Part shown: in pieces, positions 1 to 5,758 of the stretch
Numbering within the stretch: the stretch's first letter is position 1
How the letters are laid out: each line of letters starts with the position of its first letter
Origin: Longimicrobiaceae bacterium
Lineage (GTDB): Bacteria > Gemmatimonadota > Gemmatimonadetes > Longimicrobiales > Longimicrobiaceae
Assembly: GCA_030146875.1 (NCBI GenBank)
Contig: JASLAX010000193.1
Coordinates: 1 to 6,530 of the forward strand
DNA length: 6,530 nt
Reading direction: 5' to 3'
The notes under the pieces: generated by a model
The model's input: only the letters and a program-made list of their open reading frames with translations
Database searches by the model: none
Told to the model about the DNA's origin: nothing
Made by a program: the position numbers and the translations under genes

Positions 1-1
1 G

Positions 2-268
2 GCCTGGCTCGCGTCGGCGACCGCGGCGGGACGGCCGGCGCTGGAGGCGGGCGCGCGGCGCTTCGCCCTCACCCTCGGCCGCGCCGTGCAGGTGGCCCTC
101 CTCGCCTTCCACGGGCAGTGGTCGCTGGACGCGGAGGGCGACGGGCGCGCCGCCGCCGCCGCGCGCCGCCTGGCCTCGGAGGGCATCGACCTGCTGGCGG
201 AGGTGGACGCCGCCGACTCCGCCGCGCTCGCCCGCGACGAGCCGCTGGGGACGCCGACAGGGGGCTGA
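2..268 (+). CDS. C-terminal fragment, probable acyl-CoA dehydrogenase family protein
   Basis: The reading frame is open from the window's left edge and ends at TGA 266-268, giving about 88 residues of C-terminus; the true start lies outside the window. The fragment is alanine- and arginine-rich and predicted helical. It contains the stretches EAGARRFALTLGRAVQ and HGQWSLDAEGDGRAAAAARR, followed by a short 'GIDLL' segment and a disordered tail. From memory, this pattern (a helix ending in an ALTLGRA-like motif, then QW-LD-EGDGRA-AAARR) is found at the C-terminus of proteins annotated as acyl-CoA dehydrogenases in high-GC bacteria. These are FAD enzymes that oxidise acyl-CoA thioesters, and the segment would be their C-terminal helical region. 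No FAD-binding or catalytic residue is visible, so the assignment rests on this tail alone. The same bases are also open in the frame continuous with the downstream peptidase, but that frame reads as arginine/glycine-rich shadow sequence. Confidence 0.5.
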   Translation, partial: AWLASATAAGRPALEAGARRFALTLGRAVQVALLAFHGQWSLDAEGDGRAAAAARRLASEGIDLLAEVDAADSAALARDEPLGTPTGG

Positions 269-295
269 GGCGCCCGCCGCGGCGTCTCACGCGGA

Positions 296-324
296 GCTTG
301 CGCCGTCGGGCGCAGGGCGCAAGC
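296..324 (+). terminator. Perfect 9-bp stem-loop, possible terminator
   Basis: GCTTGCGCC (296-304) and GGCGCAAGC (316-324) are exact reverse complements separated by an 11-nt loop, 28 nt after the stop of the upstream gene. The position suits transcription termination, or a 3'-end hairpin protecting that mRNA. No T-tract follows on either strand, so an intrinsic terminator of the classical kind is not shown. The rest of the 269-432 gap holds a short GC palindrome at 275-284 and no convincing promoter. Confidence 0.35.
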
Positions 325-419
325 ATGGGAGCGGCGCGCTCCGATGGCGAACAAACCTGGGCGCGTCCATCCAACCTCCTGCGGCGTGGCGCCGCCGCGC
401 CCACCCATCACCCGCGTGC

Positions 420-425
420 GGAGGA
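420..425 (+). promoter_or_regulatory. Ribosome binding site of the M15 peptidase gene
   Basis: GGAGGA lies 7 nt before the ATG at 433. This near-consensus Shine-Dalgarno decides the start: the same frame is open further upstream, to 118, but the in-frame codons there encode arginine-rich sequence unlike the family. Confidence 0.75.
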
Positions 426-432
426 CGTCCCG

Positions 433-1197
433 ATGCTCACGACGATCCAGCTCCGAAAGGCGTGGCCGCACGCGTGCGGCGTCCCTCTCACCCGGGTGGA
501 CCTGGTGCAGGGGGTGCGCATCGAGTGCCACGAGCGGATCGTGACCGCGGTGCGGGCCCTGGGGCTGGTGATGCAGGCCCACCGGTACCCCGTGCGGAAG
601 GGCGACACGGGCGCGTACAACTGCCGCGCGATCACGGGCGGGAGCGGGTCGAGCCTGCACTCCCACGGCATCGCCATCGACGTGAACTGGAACACCAACC
701 CGTACCGCGAGGACAACGTGCTGGTGACGGACATGCCCAGGGCGATGGTGAAGGCCATCCTGGCGATCCGCACCAACGACGGGAAGGAGGTGTGGGGCTG
801 GGGCGGGGCCTACCGCTCGGTCAAGGACGCCATGCACTACGAGATCGTCTGCGCCCCCGCCGACCTGGCGACCGGGATCGACTGGAAGACCGTCGAGCAG
901 CCCACCCTCTCCCCCGCGGAGTTCCACCTCTGGCCGCTCGTCCAGCGCGGCGACCGCGGACCCGCGGTGGAGAGCCTGCACGAGATGCTCGGCGTGGCGA
1001 AGCGCGGCGACCCGGGGTTCGGCATCTTCGGCCCGGTGACGGAGGCGAGGGTCCGCGAGTACCAGCGGACGCACGGTCTGACGGCCGACGGCCGTGTGGG
1101 GCGCCAGACGTGGACCGCGCTGCACACCGGCCAGCCCGAGGTGAAGGCCGGCGCGCCCGGCCCCGTGAAGCGCCTGGCCTCCAACGATCCCATCTGA
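433..1197 (+). CDS. Endolysin-like M15 zinc metallopeptidase with C-terminal peptidoglycan-binding domain
   Basis: Predicted peptidoglycan peptidase of 254 residues (D-Ala-D-Ala carboxypeptidase or L-Ala-D-Glu endopeptidase type). Residues about 30-140 form an M15 domain with the family signature SxHxxGxAxD at S74-D83. By comparison with phage Ply500-type enzymes, the zinc ligands would be H76, D83 and H135, and D132 in 'KDAMHYEI' the catalytic base. The WGWGG segment at 121-125 is also typical of the M15_4 branch. Residues about 168-232 form a PG_binding_1 repeat (QRGDRGPAVE through GIFGPVTEARVREYQ to GLTADGRVGRQTW), followed by a short disordered tail. No signal peptide or membrane segment is visible, as in phage or tailocin lysins that need a holin or cell lysis for release. 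No holin or phage gene lies in this window. The exact bond cut cannot be read from sequence. The gene stands alone, converging on the methyltransferase gene. Confidence 0.85.
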   Translation: MLTTIQLRKAWPHACGVPLTRVDLVQGVRIECHERIVTAVRALGLVMQAHRYPVRKGDTGAYNCRAITGGSGSSLHSHGIAIDVNWNTNPYREDNVLVTDMPRAMVKAILAIRTNDGKEVWGWGGAYRSVKDAMHYEIVCAPADLATGIDWKTVEQPTLSPAEFHLWPLVQRGDRGPAVESLHEMLGVAKRGDPGFGIFGPVTEARVREYQRTHGLTADGRVGRQTWTALHTGQPEVKAGAPGPVKRLASNDPI

Positions 1198-1254
1198 CCG
1201 TCCGGACATCGCTCCCGCCGGCGGACGGCGCGCGACGGCCGCTCGGCCGACGCG
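1198..1254. terminator. Inverted repeats in convergent intergenic gap, candidate bidirectional terminator
   Basis: The 58 bp between two convergent stop codons contain two inverted repeats. CCGTCCG (1198-1204) pairs with CGGACGG (1222-1228) across a 17-nt loop and starts directly after the peptidase stop. CGCGACGGCC (1231-1240) pairs with GGCCGACGCG (1245-1254) around a GCTC loop, giving nine base pairs and one A-A mismatch, and ends next to the methyltransferase stop. Neither has a T-tract. Position and symmetry suggest a shared terminator; in DNA this GC-rich, chance stems are common. Confidence 0.4.
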
Positions 1255-1255
1255 A

Positions 1256-2572
1256 TCACACCCGCAGGTCCGGGCGGTCCAGCGGAGCGTCGACGTGCCC
1301 GCCCTCCGGCCGCGCGAACAGAGCCTGGTACGCCGTCGTCCGTCCGGTGCGGAAGCGGCGGAGGGCGGCGGAGTAGTAGAGCGTCCACGCCCGGTACGTC
1401 TCCTCGCCCACCAGCGCGACCGCCTCCTCCCGCCGCTCCGCCAGCCCGCCGAGCCAGCGCTCCAGCGTCAGGGCGCAGTGCTCGCGCATCCCCTCCACGT
1501 CGCGCACCTCGAACCCGGCGTCCTCCGCCCCCCGGATCGCCTCCGCCAGCGTCAGGGCCTCCGCGTCCGGAAAGACGGAGCGCGTGAACGGCGCGCCCTC
1601 CCCCACGATCCACCTCGCCAGGCGCGGGCGGCGCTCCGCCGTCGAAGCGCGGGAGGAGACGGCCTCGTGCAGGAAGAGGCCGCCGGGGCGGAGCAGGCCG
1701 CGCACCGTCGCGAAGTACTCCGCCATCCCCGCGCGTCCGACGTGCTCGAACACGCCCGCGCTCGCCACGCGGTCGAACGTCTCCCCGGGCAGGTCGCGGT
1801 AGTCGCGCAGGAGGACGTCGACCCGGTCGGAGAGGCCGGCCTCCGCCACCCTGCGCGACGCCTCCTCGTGCTCCCTCTCGCCGAGCGTCACGCCCACGGC
1901 GCGGACGCCGTAGTGGCGCGCCGCGTGGACCAGCAGCCCGCCCCACCCGCAGCCGACGTCGAGCAGGCGATGGCCGGGCCGGAGGCGGAGCTTGCGGCAG
2001 ACCAGGTCCAGCTTCCTCTCCTGCGCCCCGTCGAGGTCCTGGTCCTCCTGCGCGAAGTAGCCGCAGGAGTACACCATCCGCGCGTCCAGGAACAGCGCAT
2101 AGAAGGCGTTCCCCACGTCGTGGTGGTAGCGCGCCGCGGCACGGACGCGCGCGCGGCTCCGCGCCTGCCCCGGCGGCGCCGGCGCGCTCCAGGCGGACGT
2201 TGCGGCGGGGGAGGACGGGAGGGAGAGCCAGGCGGAGACCAGCGCCGCGAGCCGCCAGGGCGAGGAGACGGCGGAGGCGCACGACTCCAGCGCCTCCTCC
2301 ACGGCGGTCGGGTCGCCCTGCACCTCCAGGTCTCCGCGCGCGCAGGCGTCGCCCAGCGAGGCGCCCAGCGGGGGGACGAAGGCGCGGCGCAGCCCGTGGG
2401 CGGAGGGGACGACCAGGGTGAAGGCGGGCTCGCCTTCGGAGGGGAGGACGGAGCCGTCGGGGAGGCGCACCGCGAAGCGCCGCGGCGGTGGAAAGACGCG
2501 CTCCAGGAAGCGGCGCGCCGCCCGGGCTCCGGGAGGCTCGCCGGGCGCGGGGCGGGGGGTGCTGCTCGGCAT
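1256..2572 (-). CDS. SAM-dependent methyltransferase, cyclopropane-fatty-acyl-phospholipid synthase family
   Basis: Predicted to use S-adenosylmethionine to modify lipid acyl chains (438 residues, slightly longer than E. coli Cfa). Residues 1 to about 140 are a divergent N-terminal region, presumably the membrane-substrate domain, with a Pro/Ala-rich stretch at about 118-137. The family core follows: YHHDVGNAFYALFLD (149-163), MVYSCGYF (166-173), SAM motif I LLDVGCGWGG (203-212), DYRDLP (257-262), FDRVASAGVFEHVG (266-279) and RPGG (295-298). Matched to E. coli Cfa, bicarbonate-site residues C139, E239 and H266 appear as C170, E276 and H302. The tyrosine before TL..W is C366, and the reactive cysteine near the C-terminus seems to be A403. 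It may therefore methylate or otherwise alter lipids without making cyclopropanes. The ATG at 2572 is the first start that avoids a low-complexity leader, but no good Shine-Dalgarno precedes it, so the start is uncertain. The gene is transcribed divergently from lipA. Confidence 0.82.
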   Translation of the reverse strand: MPSSTPRPAPGEPPGARAARRFLERVFPPPRRFAVRLPDGSVLPSEGEPAFTLVVPSAHGLRRAFVPPLGASLGDACARGDLEVQGDPTAVEEALESCASAVSSPWRLAALVSAWLSLPSSPAATSAWSAPAPPGQARSRARVRAAARYHHDVGNAFYALFLDARMVYSCGYFAQEDQDLDGAQERKLDLVCRKLRLRPGHRLLDVGCGWGGLLVHAARHYGVRAVGVTLGEREHEEASRRVAEAGLSDRVDVLLRDYRDLPGETFDRVASAGVFEHVGRAGMAEYFATVRGLLRPGGLFLHEAVSSRASTAERRPRLARWIVGEGAPFTRSVFPDAEALTLAEAIRGAEDAGFEVRDVEGMREHCALTLERWLGGLAERREEAVALVGEETYRAWTLYYSAALRRFRTGRTTAYQALFARPEGGHVDAPLDRPDLRV

Positions 2573-2629
2573 GCGGTACGCGGGGTGCGGAGCGGGCGGG
2601 GGGGCCCGCGCGGGAGGGGTCCCGCAGGA

Positions 2630-2658
2630 TTGCGACGGGTCCCCCCTCGGGGTATGTT
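2630..2658 (+). promoter_or_regulatory. Candidate sigma70-type promoter for the lipA-pdh cluster
   Basis: TTGCGA (2630-2635) and TATGTT (2653-2658) match the -35 and -10 consensus at four of six positions each and are separated by exactly 17 bp. It stands out as one of the few AT-containing stretches in the divergent gap. Transcription would start near 2665, leaving a leader of about 134 nt before the preferred lipA start. No equally good promoter was found facing the methyltransferase gene. Confidence 0.5.
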
Positions 2659-2662
2659 TGGT

Positions 2663-2698
2663 GGCCCCGGACCCGGGCCGTGGCGGGGAAAACCCGCC
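2663..2698 (+). promoter_or_regulatory. lipA: Two adjacent hairpins at the 5' end of the lipA leader
   Basis: GGCCC (2663-2667) pairs with GGGCC (2675-2679), and immediately after it GGCGGG (2682-2687) pairs with CCCGCC (2693-2698) around a GAAAA loop. Both would lie at the very start of the predicted transcript. They could stabilise the mRNA or be part of a regulatory leader. No known riboswitch class is recognised, and short stems are common by chance at this base composition. Confidence 0.3.
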
Positions 2699-2768
2699 TG
2701 CGCACGGGCTTCGGGCACCAGCGCGGGGAAGGCTCCCGCGGCGCTGCAGGCGCATGAGCACAAACGAG

Positions 2769-2793
2769 CGGCGGGCACCTCCCGCCGGGGAGA
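2769..2793 (+). promoter_or_regulatory. lipA: Hairpin abutting the lipA ribosome binding site
   Basis: CGGCGGG (2769-2775) and CCCGCCG (2781-2787) form a perfect 7-bp stem with a 5-nt loop. The 3' arm shares its last G with the purine run GGGGAGA (2787-2793), which sits 5 nt before the ATG at 2799 and is the likely Shine-Dalgarno. The stem could affect ribosome access. If translation instead starts at 2754, the hairpin lies inside the coding region and means less. Confidence 0.4.
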
Positions 2794-2798
2794 CGGAT

Positions 2799-3923
2799 AT
2801 GAGCGGCACCTCCACCCCCCCGCCCGCCGGCCCCTACGGCTACACGCCGGCGGGGAAGGACACCGGGGTCGTGAAGAGCAAGGGCAAGCCCACCCTCCAC
2901 CTGGCCGAGGGGCGGGAGGGCATCCCCATGCGCGCCCGCAAGCCCGAGTGGCTGAAGGTGCGCGCGCCCGGCGGACCCAACTACCTGCGCCTGCAGCAGA
3001 TGATGCGGGAGCAGCGGCTCCACACCGTCTGCGAGGAGGCGCACTGCCCCAACATCGGCGAGTGCTGGGAGAGCGGCACCGCCACCTTCATCATCCTGGG
3101 CGACGTGTGCACGCGCGCGTGCAAGTACTGCGCGGTCGCCCACGGCATGCCCACCGATCTGGACGCCGACGAGCCCCGCCGCGTGGCCGACAGCGTGGAG
3201 CTCATGGGGCTGGAGCACGCGGTCGTCACCTCGGTGAACCGCGACGAGCTGGCCGACGGCGGCGCCGCCATCTTCGCCGAGACCATCCGGCAGATCCACG
3301 CGCGCGTTCCCGGCTGCTCGGTCGAGGTGCTCACCCCCGACTTCCGCGGCCGCGAGCACGCCGTTCGCACGGTGGTGGAGGCGCGGCCCGAGATCTTCGC
3401 GCACAACATCGACACCGTGGAGCGGCTGATCCGCGCGCTGCGCCCGGGCGCCCGCTACTGGCGCTCCATCTCGGTGCTCGGCGCCGTCAAGCGCATGGAC
3501 CCGGGAATGCTCACCAAGAGCGCCATCATCCTGGGGATGGGCGAGACCGGCGACGAGATCTACGCCGCCATGCGCGACCTGCGCGAGGCCGCCGTGGACA
3601 TCCTTACCCTGGGCCAGTACCTGCGCCCCTCCGCCCACCACGTGCCGCTGGACCGCTGGGTGACCCCGGAGGAGTTCGCGGAGTGGAAGCGGATCGGCGA
3701 GACCGAGCTGGGCTTCCGCCACGTGGAGGCGGGGCCGCTGGTGCGCTCGTCGTACCACGCCAAGGAGCAGGCCCGCACCCTGGAGGCGGGCGGCCCCGGC
3801 GCCATCACCGCCATCCTCGAGGCCGACGAGGACGCCGCGGTCGCGATCGACCCCGCCGAGGCCGCCGCCCGCGCCGCGCTGGTGCCCGCCCCGCGGCAGC
3901 TCGTGCAGCTGGGCAGCCTGTAG
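2799..3923 (+). CDS. lipA: Lipoyl synthase, radical SAM
   Basis: LipA inserts two sulfur atoms at C6 and C8 of octanoyl groups on lipoyl carrier domains (PDH E2, GcvH), using 5'-deoxyadenosyl radicals and a sacrificial auxiliary [4Fe-4S] cluster. The product has 374 residues against about 320 in E. coli. The auxiliary-cluster motif CX4CX5C is C78, C83, C89; the radical SAM motif CX3CX2C is C104, C108, C111; the C-terminal RSSY motif, whose serine ligates the auxiliary cluster, is at 316-319. ITSVDRDDLPDGG of many family members reads VTSVNRDELADGG (142-154). A low-complexity N-terminal extension covers about residues 1-45, and an Ala/Glu-rich tail of about 53 residues follows RSSYHA. ATG 2799 is chosen for its purine-rich ribosome site; an in-frame ATG at 2754 would add 15 residues. 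The gene opens the cluster with the PDH E1 genes, which supply its downstream users. Confidence 0.97.
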   Translation: MSGTSTPPPAGPYGYTPAGKDTGVVKSKGKPTLHLAEGREGIPMRARKPEWLKVRAPGGPNYLRLQQMMREQRLHTVCEEAHCPNIGECWESGTATFIILGDVCTRACKYCAVAHGMPTDLDADEPRRVADSVELMGLEHAVVTSVNRDELADGGAAIFAETIRQIHARVPGCSVEVLTPDFRGREHAVRTVVEARPEIFAHNIDTVERLIRALRPGARYWRSISVLGAVKRMDPGMLTKSAIILGMGETGDEIYAAMRDLREAAVDILTLGQYLRPSAHHVPLDRWVTPEEFAEWKRIGETELGFRHVEAGPLVRSSYHAKEQARTLEAGGPGAITAILEADEDAAVAIDPAEAAARAALVPAPRQLVQLGSL

Positions 3924-3930
3924 GACCGGC

Positions 3931-3944
3931 GGAGAGGAGAGGAG
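3931..3944 (+). promoter_or_regulatory. Iterated Shine-Dalgarno of the Uma2 gene
   Basis: GGAGAGGAGAGGAG contains three overlapping GGAG cores at 5-nt steps, in the 23-nt gap between the lipA stop and the ATG at 3947. The middle copy has near-ideal spacing. It fixes the start and suggests strong, independent translation of this gene compared with its neighbours, whose ribosome sites are weaker. Confidence 0.75.
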
Positions 3945-3946
3945 CC

Positions 3947-4549
3947 ATGGCAGACGTGCTGGAGCCCCGCGTGTCCCGACGCGAGTACCTCGTCCGCGAG
4001 CGGGCGGCCGAGTACAGGAGCGAGTGGTGGGACGGGGAGGTCGTGGCGATGACCGGCGCCTCCCGGCCCCACAACCTGATCGTGGGCGACCTGCTCGTCG
4101 CGCTGCACCACCAGCTCGGGGACGGCCCCTGCGAGGTGTACTCCTCGGACATGAAGGTGTGGCTGGACCGCGCCTACGTGTACCCGGACCTGGTCGTGGG
4201 CTGCGGCTCTGGCTTCCAGGACGCCGAAGAGGACGTGCTGCTGGCGCCCACGGTGCTGGTCGAGGTGCTCTCGCCCTCCACCGAGCGCTACGACCGGGGC
4301 CGGAAGGCCCGCGCGTACCAGGCGATCCCCACGCTGCGCGAGTACCTGCTGATCTCGCAGGACACCCTGCGCGTGGAGCACCACCGCCGGGACGACCTGG
4401 GCGGGTGGTCGTCCCTGCTGCTCCAGGGTCCGGACGCCACCATCGAACTCCGCTCCATCGGGTGCACGATCCCCCTGGTGGATGTCTACCGCAGGGTTTT
4501 CCGGCGTCGGCGGCCCGCCGAGGGCGGCGAGCCGTACGGCCCGCGCTGA
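3947..4549 (+). CDS. Uma2 family (DUF820) PD-(D/E)XK-type nuclease
   Basis: A 200-residue protein of normal length for the Uma2 family (PF05685), whose fold is that of restriction-type PD-(D/E)XK nucleases; the biological role is mostly unknown. Diagnostic stretches are EWWDGEVVAMTGAS (26-39), PHNLIVGDLL (41-50), VYPDLVVGCG (78-87), PTVLVEVLSPSTERYDRGRK (101-120) and the YLLIS...VEHHRR region (133-148). D81 and E106 are the likely metal-binding acids and K120 a possible catalytic lysine, so the active site looks intact. The C-terminus is arginine-rich (RRVFRRRRP, 182-190). It lies 23 nt after lipA and 17 nt before pdhA, so it is almost certainly co-transcribed with them, yet has no known link to lipoate or PDH. 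Its base composition looks like that of its neighbours, so a recent foreign origin is not evident. No partner methyltransferase of a restriction system or antitoxin gene is seen. Confidence 0.92.
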   Translation: MADVLEPRVSRREYLVRERAAEYRSEWWDGEVVAMTGASRPHNLIVGDLLVALHHQLGDGPCEVYSSDMKVWLDRAYVYPDLVVGCGSGFQDAEEDVLLAPTVLVEVLSPSTERYDRGRKARAYQAIPTLREYLLISQDTLRVEHHRRDDLGGWSSLLLQGPDATIELRSIGCTIPLVDVYRRVFRRRRPAEGGEPYGPR

Positions 4550-4566
4550 ACGATCGAGCGACAGAG

Positions 4567-5757
4567 ATGCCTGAGACCGAGACCAAGACCAAGCCCGGCG
4601 ACGCCCCGCGTCCCGATCCCCGCGCCGAGGCGCCCGCGCCGGCCTCCGAGGCCCCCGACCACCAGGACGAGGGGCAGGCGCCGCCCGCGCCCGATCCGGC
4701 GTGGCAGCAGGAGCAGAAGCCCCGGCTGAGCGACGAGGAGCGCATGCAGGGGCTGGAGCCCGATAAGCTGCGCGCCATCATGCGCGACATGCTGCTGGCC
4801 CGCCGCTTCGAGGAGCAGGCCGCCGAGGCGTACGCCCTGGGGAAGATCGGGGGCTTCTGCCACCTGTACATCGGGCAGGAGGCGGTGGCCACGGGCGCCA
4901 TCCACTCGCTGACGCCCGACGACTACGTGATGACCGCCTACCGCGACCACGCGCACGCGCTGGTGGCGGGGATCACCCCCAACGCGGTGATGGCCGAGCT
5001 CTTCGGCCGCGCCGACGGGTGCTCCGGGGGGAAGGGCGGCTCCATGCACATGTTCAGCGCCGAGAAGCACTTCCTGGGCGGCCACGGCATCGTGGGCGCG
5101 CAGATCCCGCTGGCGCTGGGCGTGGCGTGGAAGATCAAGTACCGGAACGAGCACGCCGTGATGCAGGTGTACTGCGGCGAGGCGGCCGTGAACCAGGGCG
5201 CCTTCCACGAGTCGCTCAACATGGCGGCGCTCTGGAAGCTGCCGCTGGTGCTGATCGTGGAGAACAACCGCTTCGGCATGGGCACGGCGTGGGAGCGCGC
5301 CTCGTCGCTCTACGACATCTACCGCAAGGCCGGCGCGTACGACATGCCGTCGGCGGTGGCGGACGGGATGGACGTGCTGGACATGTACCGGGTGACGAAG
5401 GAGGCGCACGAGCGCGCCCGCGAGGGCGGCGGCCCCACCCTGATCGAGGCGCGCACCTACCGCTTCGTGGGGCACTCCATGTCCGACCCGGTGCACGGCG
5501 TCTACCGCACCAAGGAGGACGTGGAGAAGGAGAAGCTCAACGACCCCATCCGCATCTACGCCGACCTGCTGGCCCGCGCCGGGATCCTGTCGCAGGAGGA
5601 GCTGGAGGCGATGGACGCCGAGGTCAAGCGCCTGGCCGAGGAGTCGGTGGAGTTCGCGGACAGGTCTCCGGAGCCCCAGGCCGACCGCCTGTACGAGGAC
5701 GTCTACGCGAACCAGGACGTGAACGGGCGTCTCTACTTCGACATGAGGGATCGCTGA
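4567..5757 (+). CDS. pdhA: Pyruvate dehydrogenase E1 component, alpha subunit
   Basis: With PdhB it forms the thiamine-diphosphate E1 that decarboxylates pyruvate and acylates lipoyl-E2. The product has 396 residues; about the first 52 are a Pro/Glu/Ala-rich, probably disordered extension, and the conserved E1-alpha fold starts near 62. Landmarks are RRFEEQAAEAYALGKIGGF (79-97), YIGQEA (101-106), AYRDHAHAL (124-132), GGKGGSMHMF (154-163), NQGAFHESLNMAALWKLP (209-226), ENNRFGMGTAWERA (232-245) and GHSMSDP (302-308), the loop holding the regulatory serines in mitochondrial enzymes. The cofactor motif, normally GDG, is G204-E205-A206; N234 of the NN end is present at the usual 29-residue distance. 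A branched-chain or acetoin dehydrogenase role cannot be excluded, but HESLNMAALWKLP and GHSMSDP favour pyruvate. The ribosome site is weak; Uma2 ends 17 nt upstream and pdhB begins 1 nt downstream. Confidence 0.93.
   Translation: MPETETKTKPGDAPRPDPRAEAPAPASEAPDHQDEGQAPPAPDPAWQQEQKPRLSDEERMQGLEPDKLRAIMRDMLLARRFEEQAAEAYALGKIGGFCHLYIGQEAVATGAIHSLTPDDYVMTAYRDHAHALVAGITPNAVMAELFGRADGCSGGKGGSMHMFSAEKHFLGGHGIVGAQIPLALGVAWKIKYRNEHAVMQVYCGEAAVNQGAFHESLNMAALWKLPLVLIVENNRFGMGTAWERASSLYDIYRKAGAYDMPSAVADGMDVLDMYRVTKEAHERAREGGGPTLIEARTYRFVGHSMSDPVHGVYRTKEDVEKEKLNDPIRIYADLLARAGILSQEELEAMDAEVKRLAEESVEFADRSPEPQADRLYEDVYANQDVNGRLYFDMRDR
5745..5750 (+). promoter_or_regulatory. pdhB: pdhB ribosome binding site inside the pdhA 3' end
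   Basis: GAGGGA lies within the last codons of pdhA, 8 nt before the pdhB ATG at 5759. The pdhA TGA (5755-5757) and the pdhB ATG are one base apart, an arrangement that suits translational coupling and equal production of the two E1 subunits. Confidence 0.65.
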
Positions 5758-5758
5758 C

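Noticed and set aside
298..326. TTGCGC, 17 bp, AAGCAT as a promoter for the lysin gene
   Set aside because: The -10 matches only three of six positions and the elements fall inside the perfect hairpin, so the match is probably a by-product of it.
2754..2798. Earlier ATG for lipA
   Set aside because: No good Shine-Dalgarno lies at the right distance and the added 15 residues are not family-like; kept only as an alternative start.
1295..3946. Plus-strand extension upstream of the Uma2 gene, in the same frame
   Set aside because: It is antisense to the methyltransferase and out of frame with lipA; the iterated ribosome site places the real start at 3947.
837..4901. Minus-strand reading frame open for about 4 kb across the peptidase, lipA, Uma2 and part of pdhA
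   Set aside because: It runs antisense to genes with clear family motifs, its translation is Arg/Gly/Ala/His-rich with no recognisable domain, and such frames arise routinely opposite GC-rich coding DNA.
5466..5514. Phospho-regulatory loop of mitochondrial E1-alpha
   Set aside because: GHSMSDP is present, but it is conserved in many bacterial enzymes without a kinase, and the next residues (VHGVYRT) differ from the mammalian GVSYRT, so no phosphorylation control is inferred.
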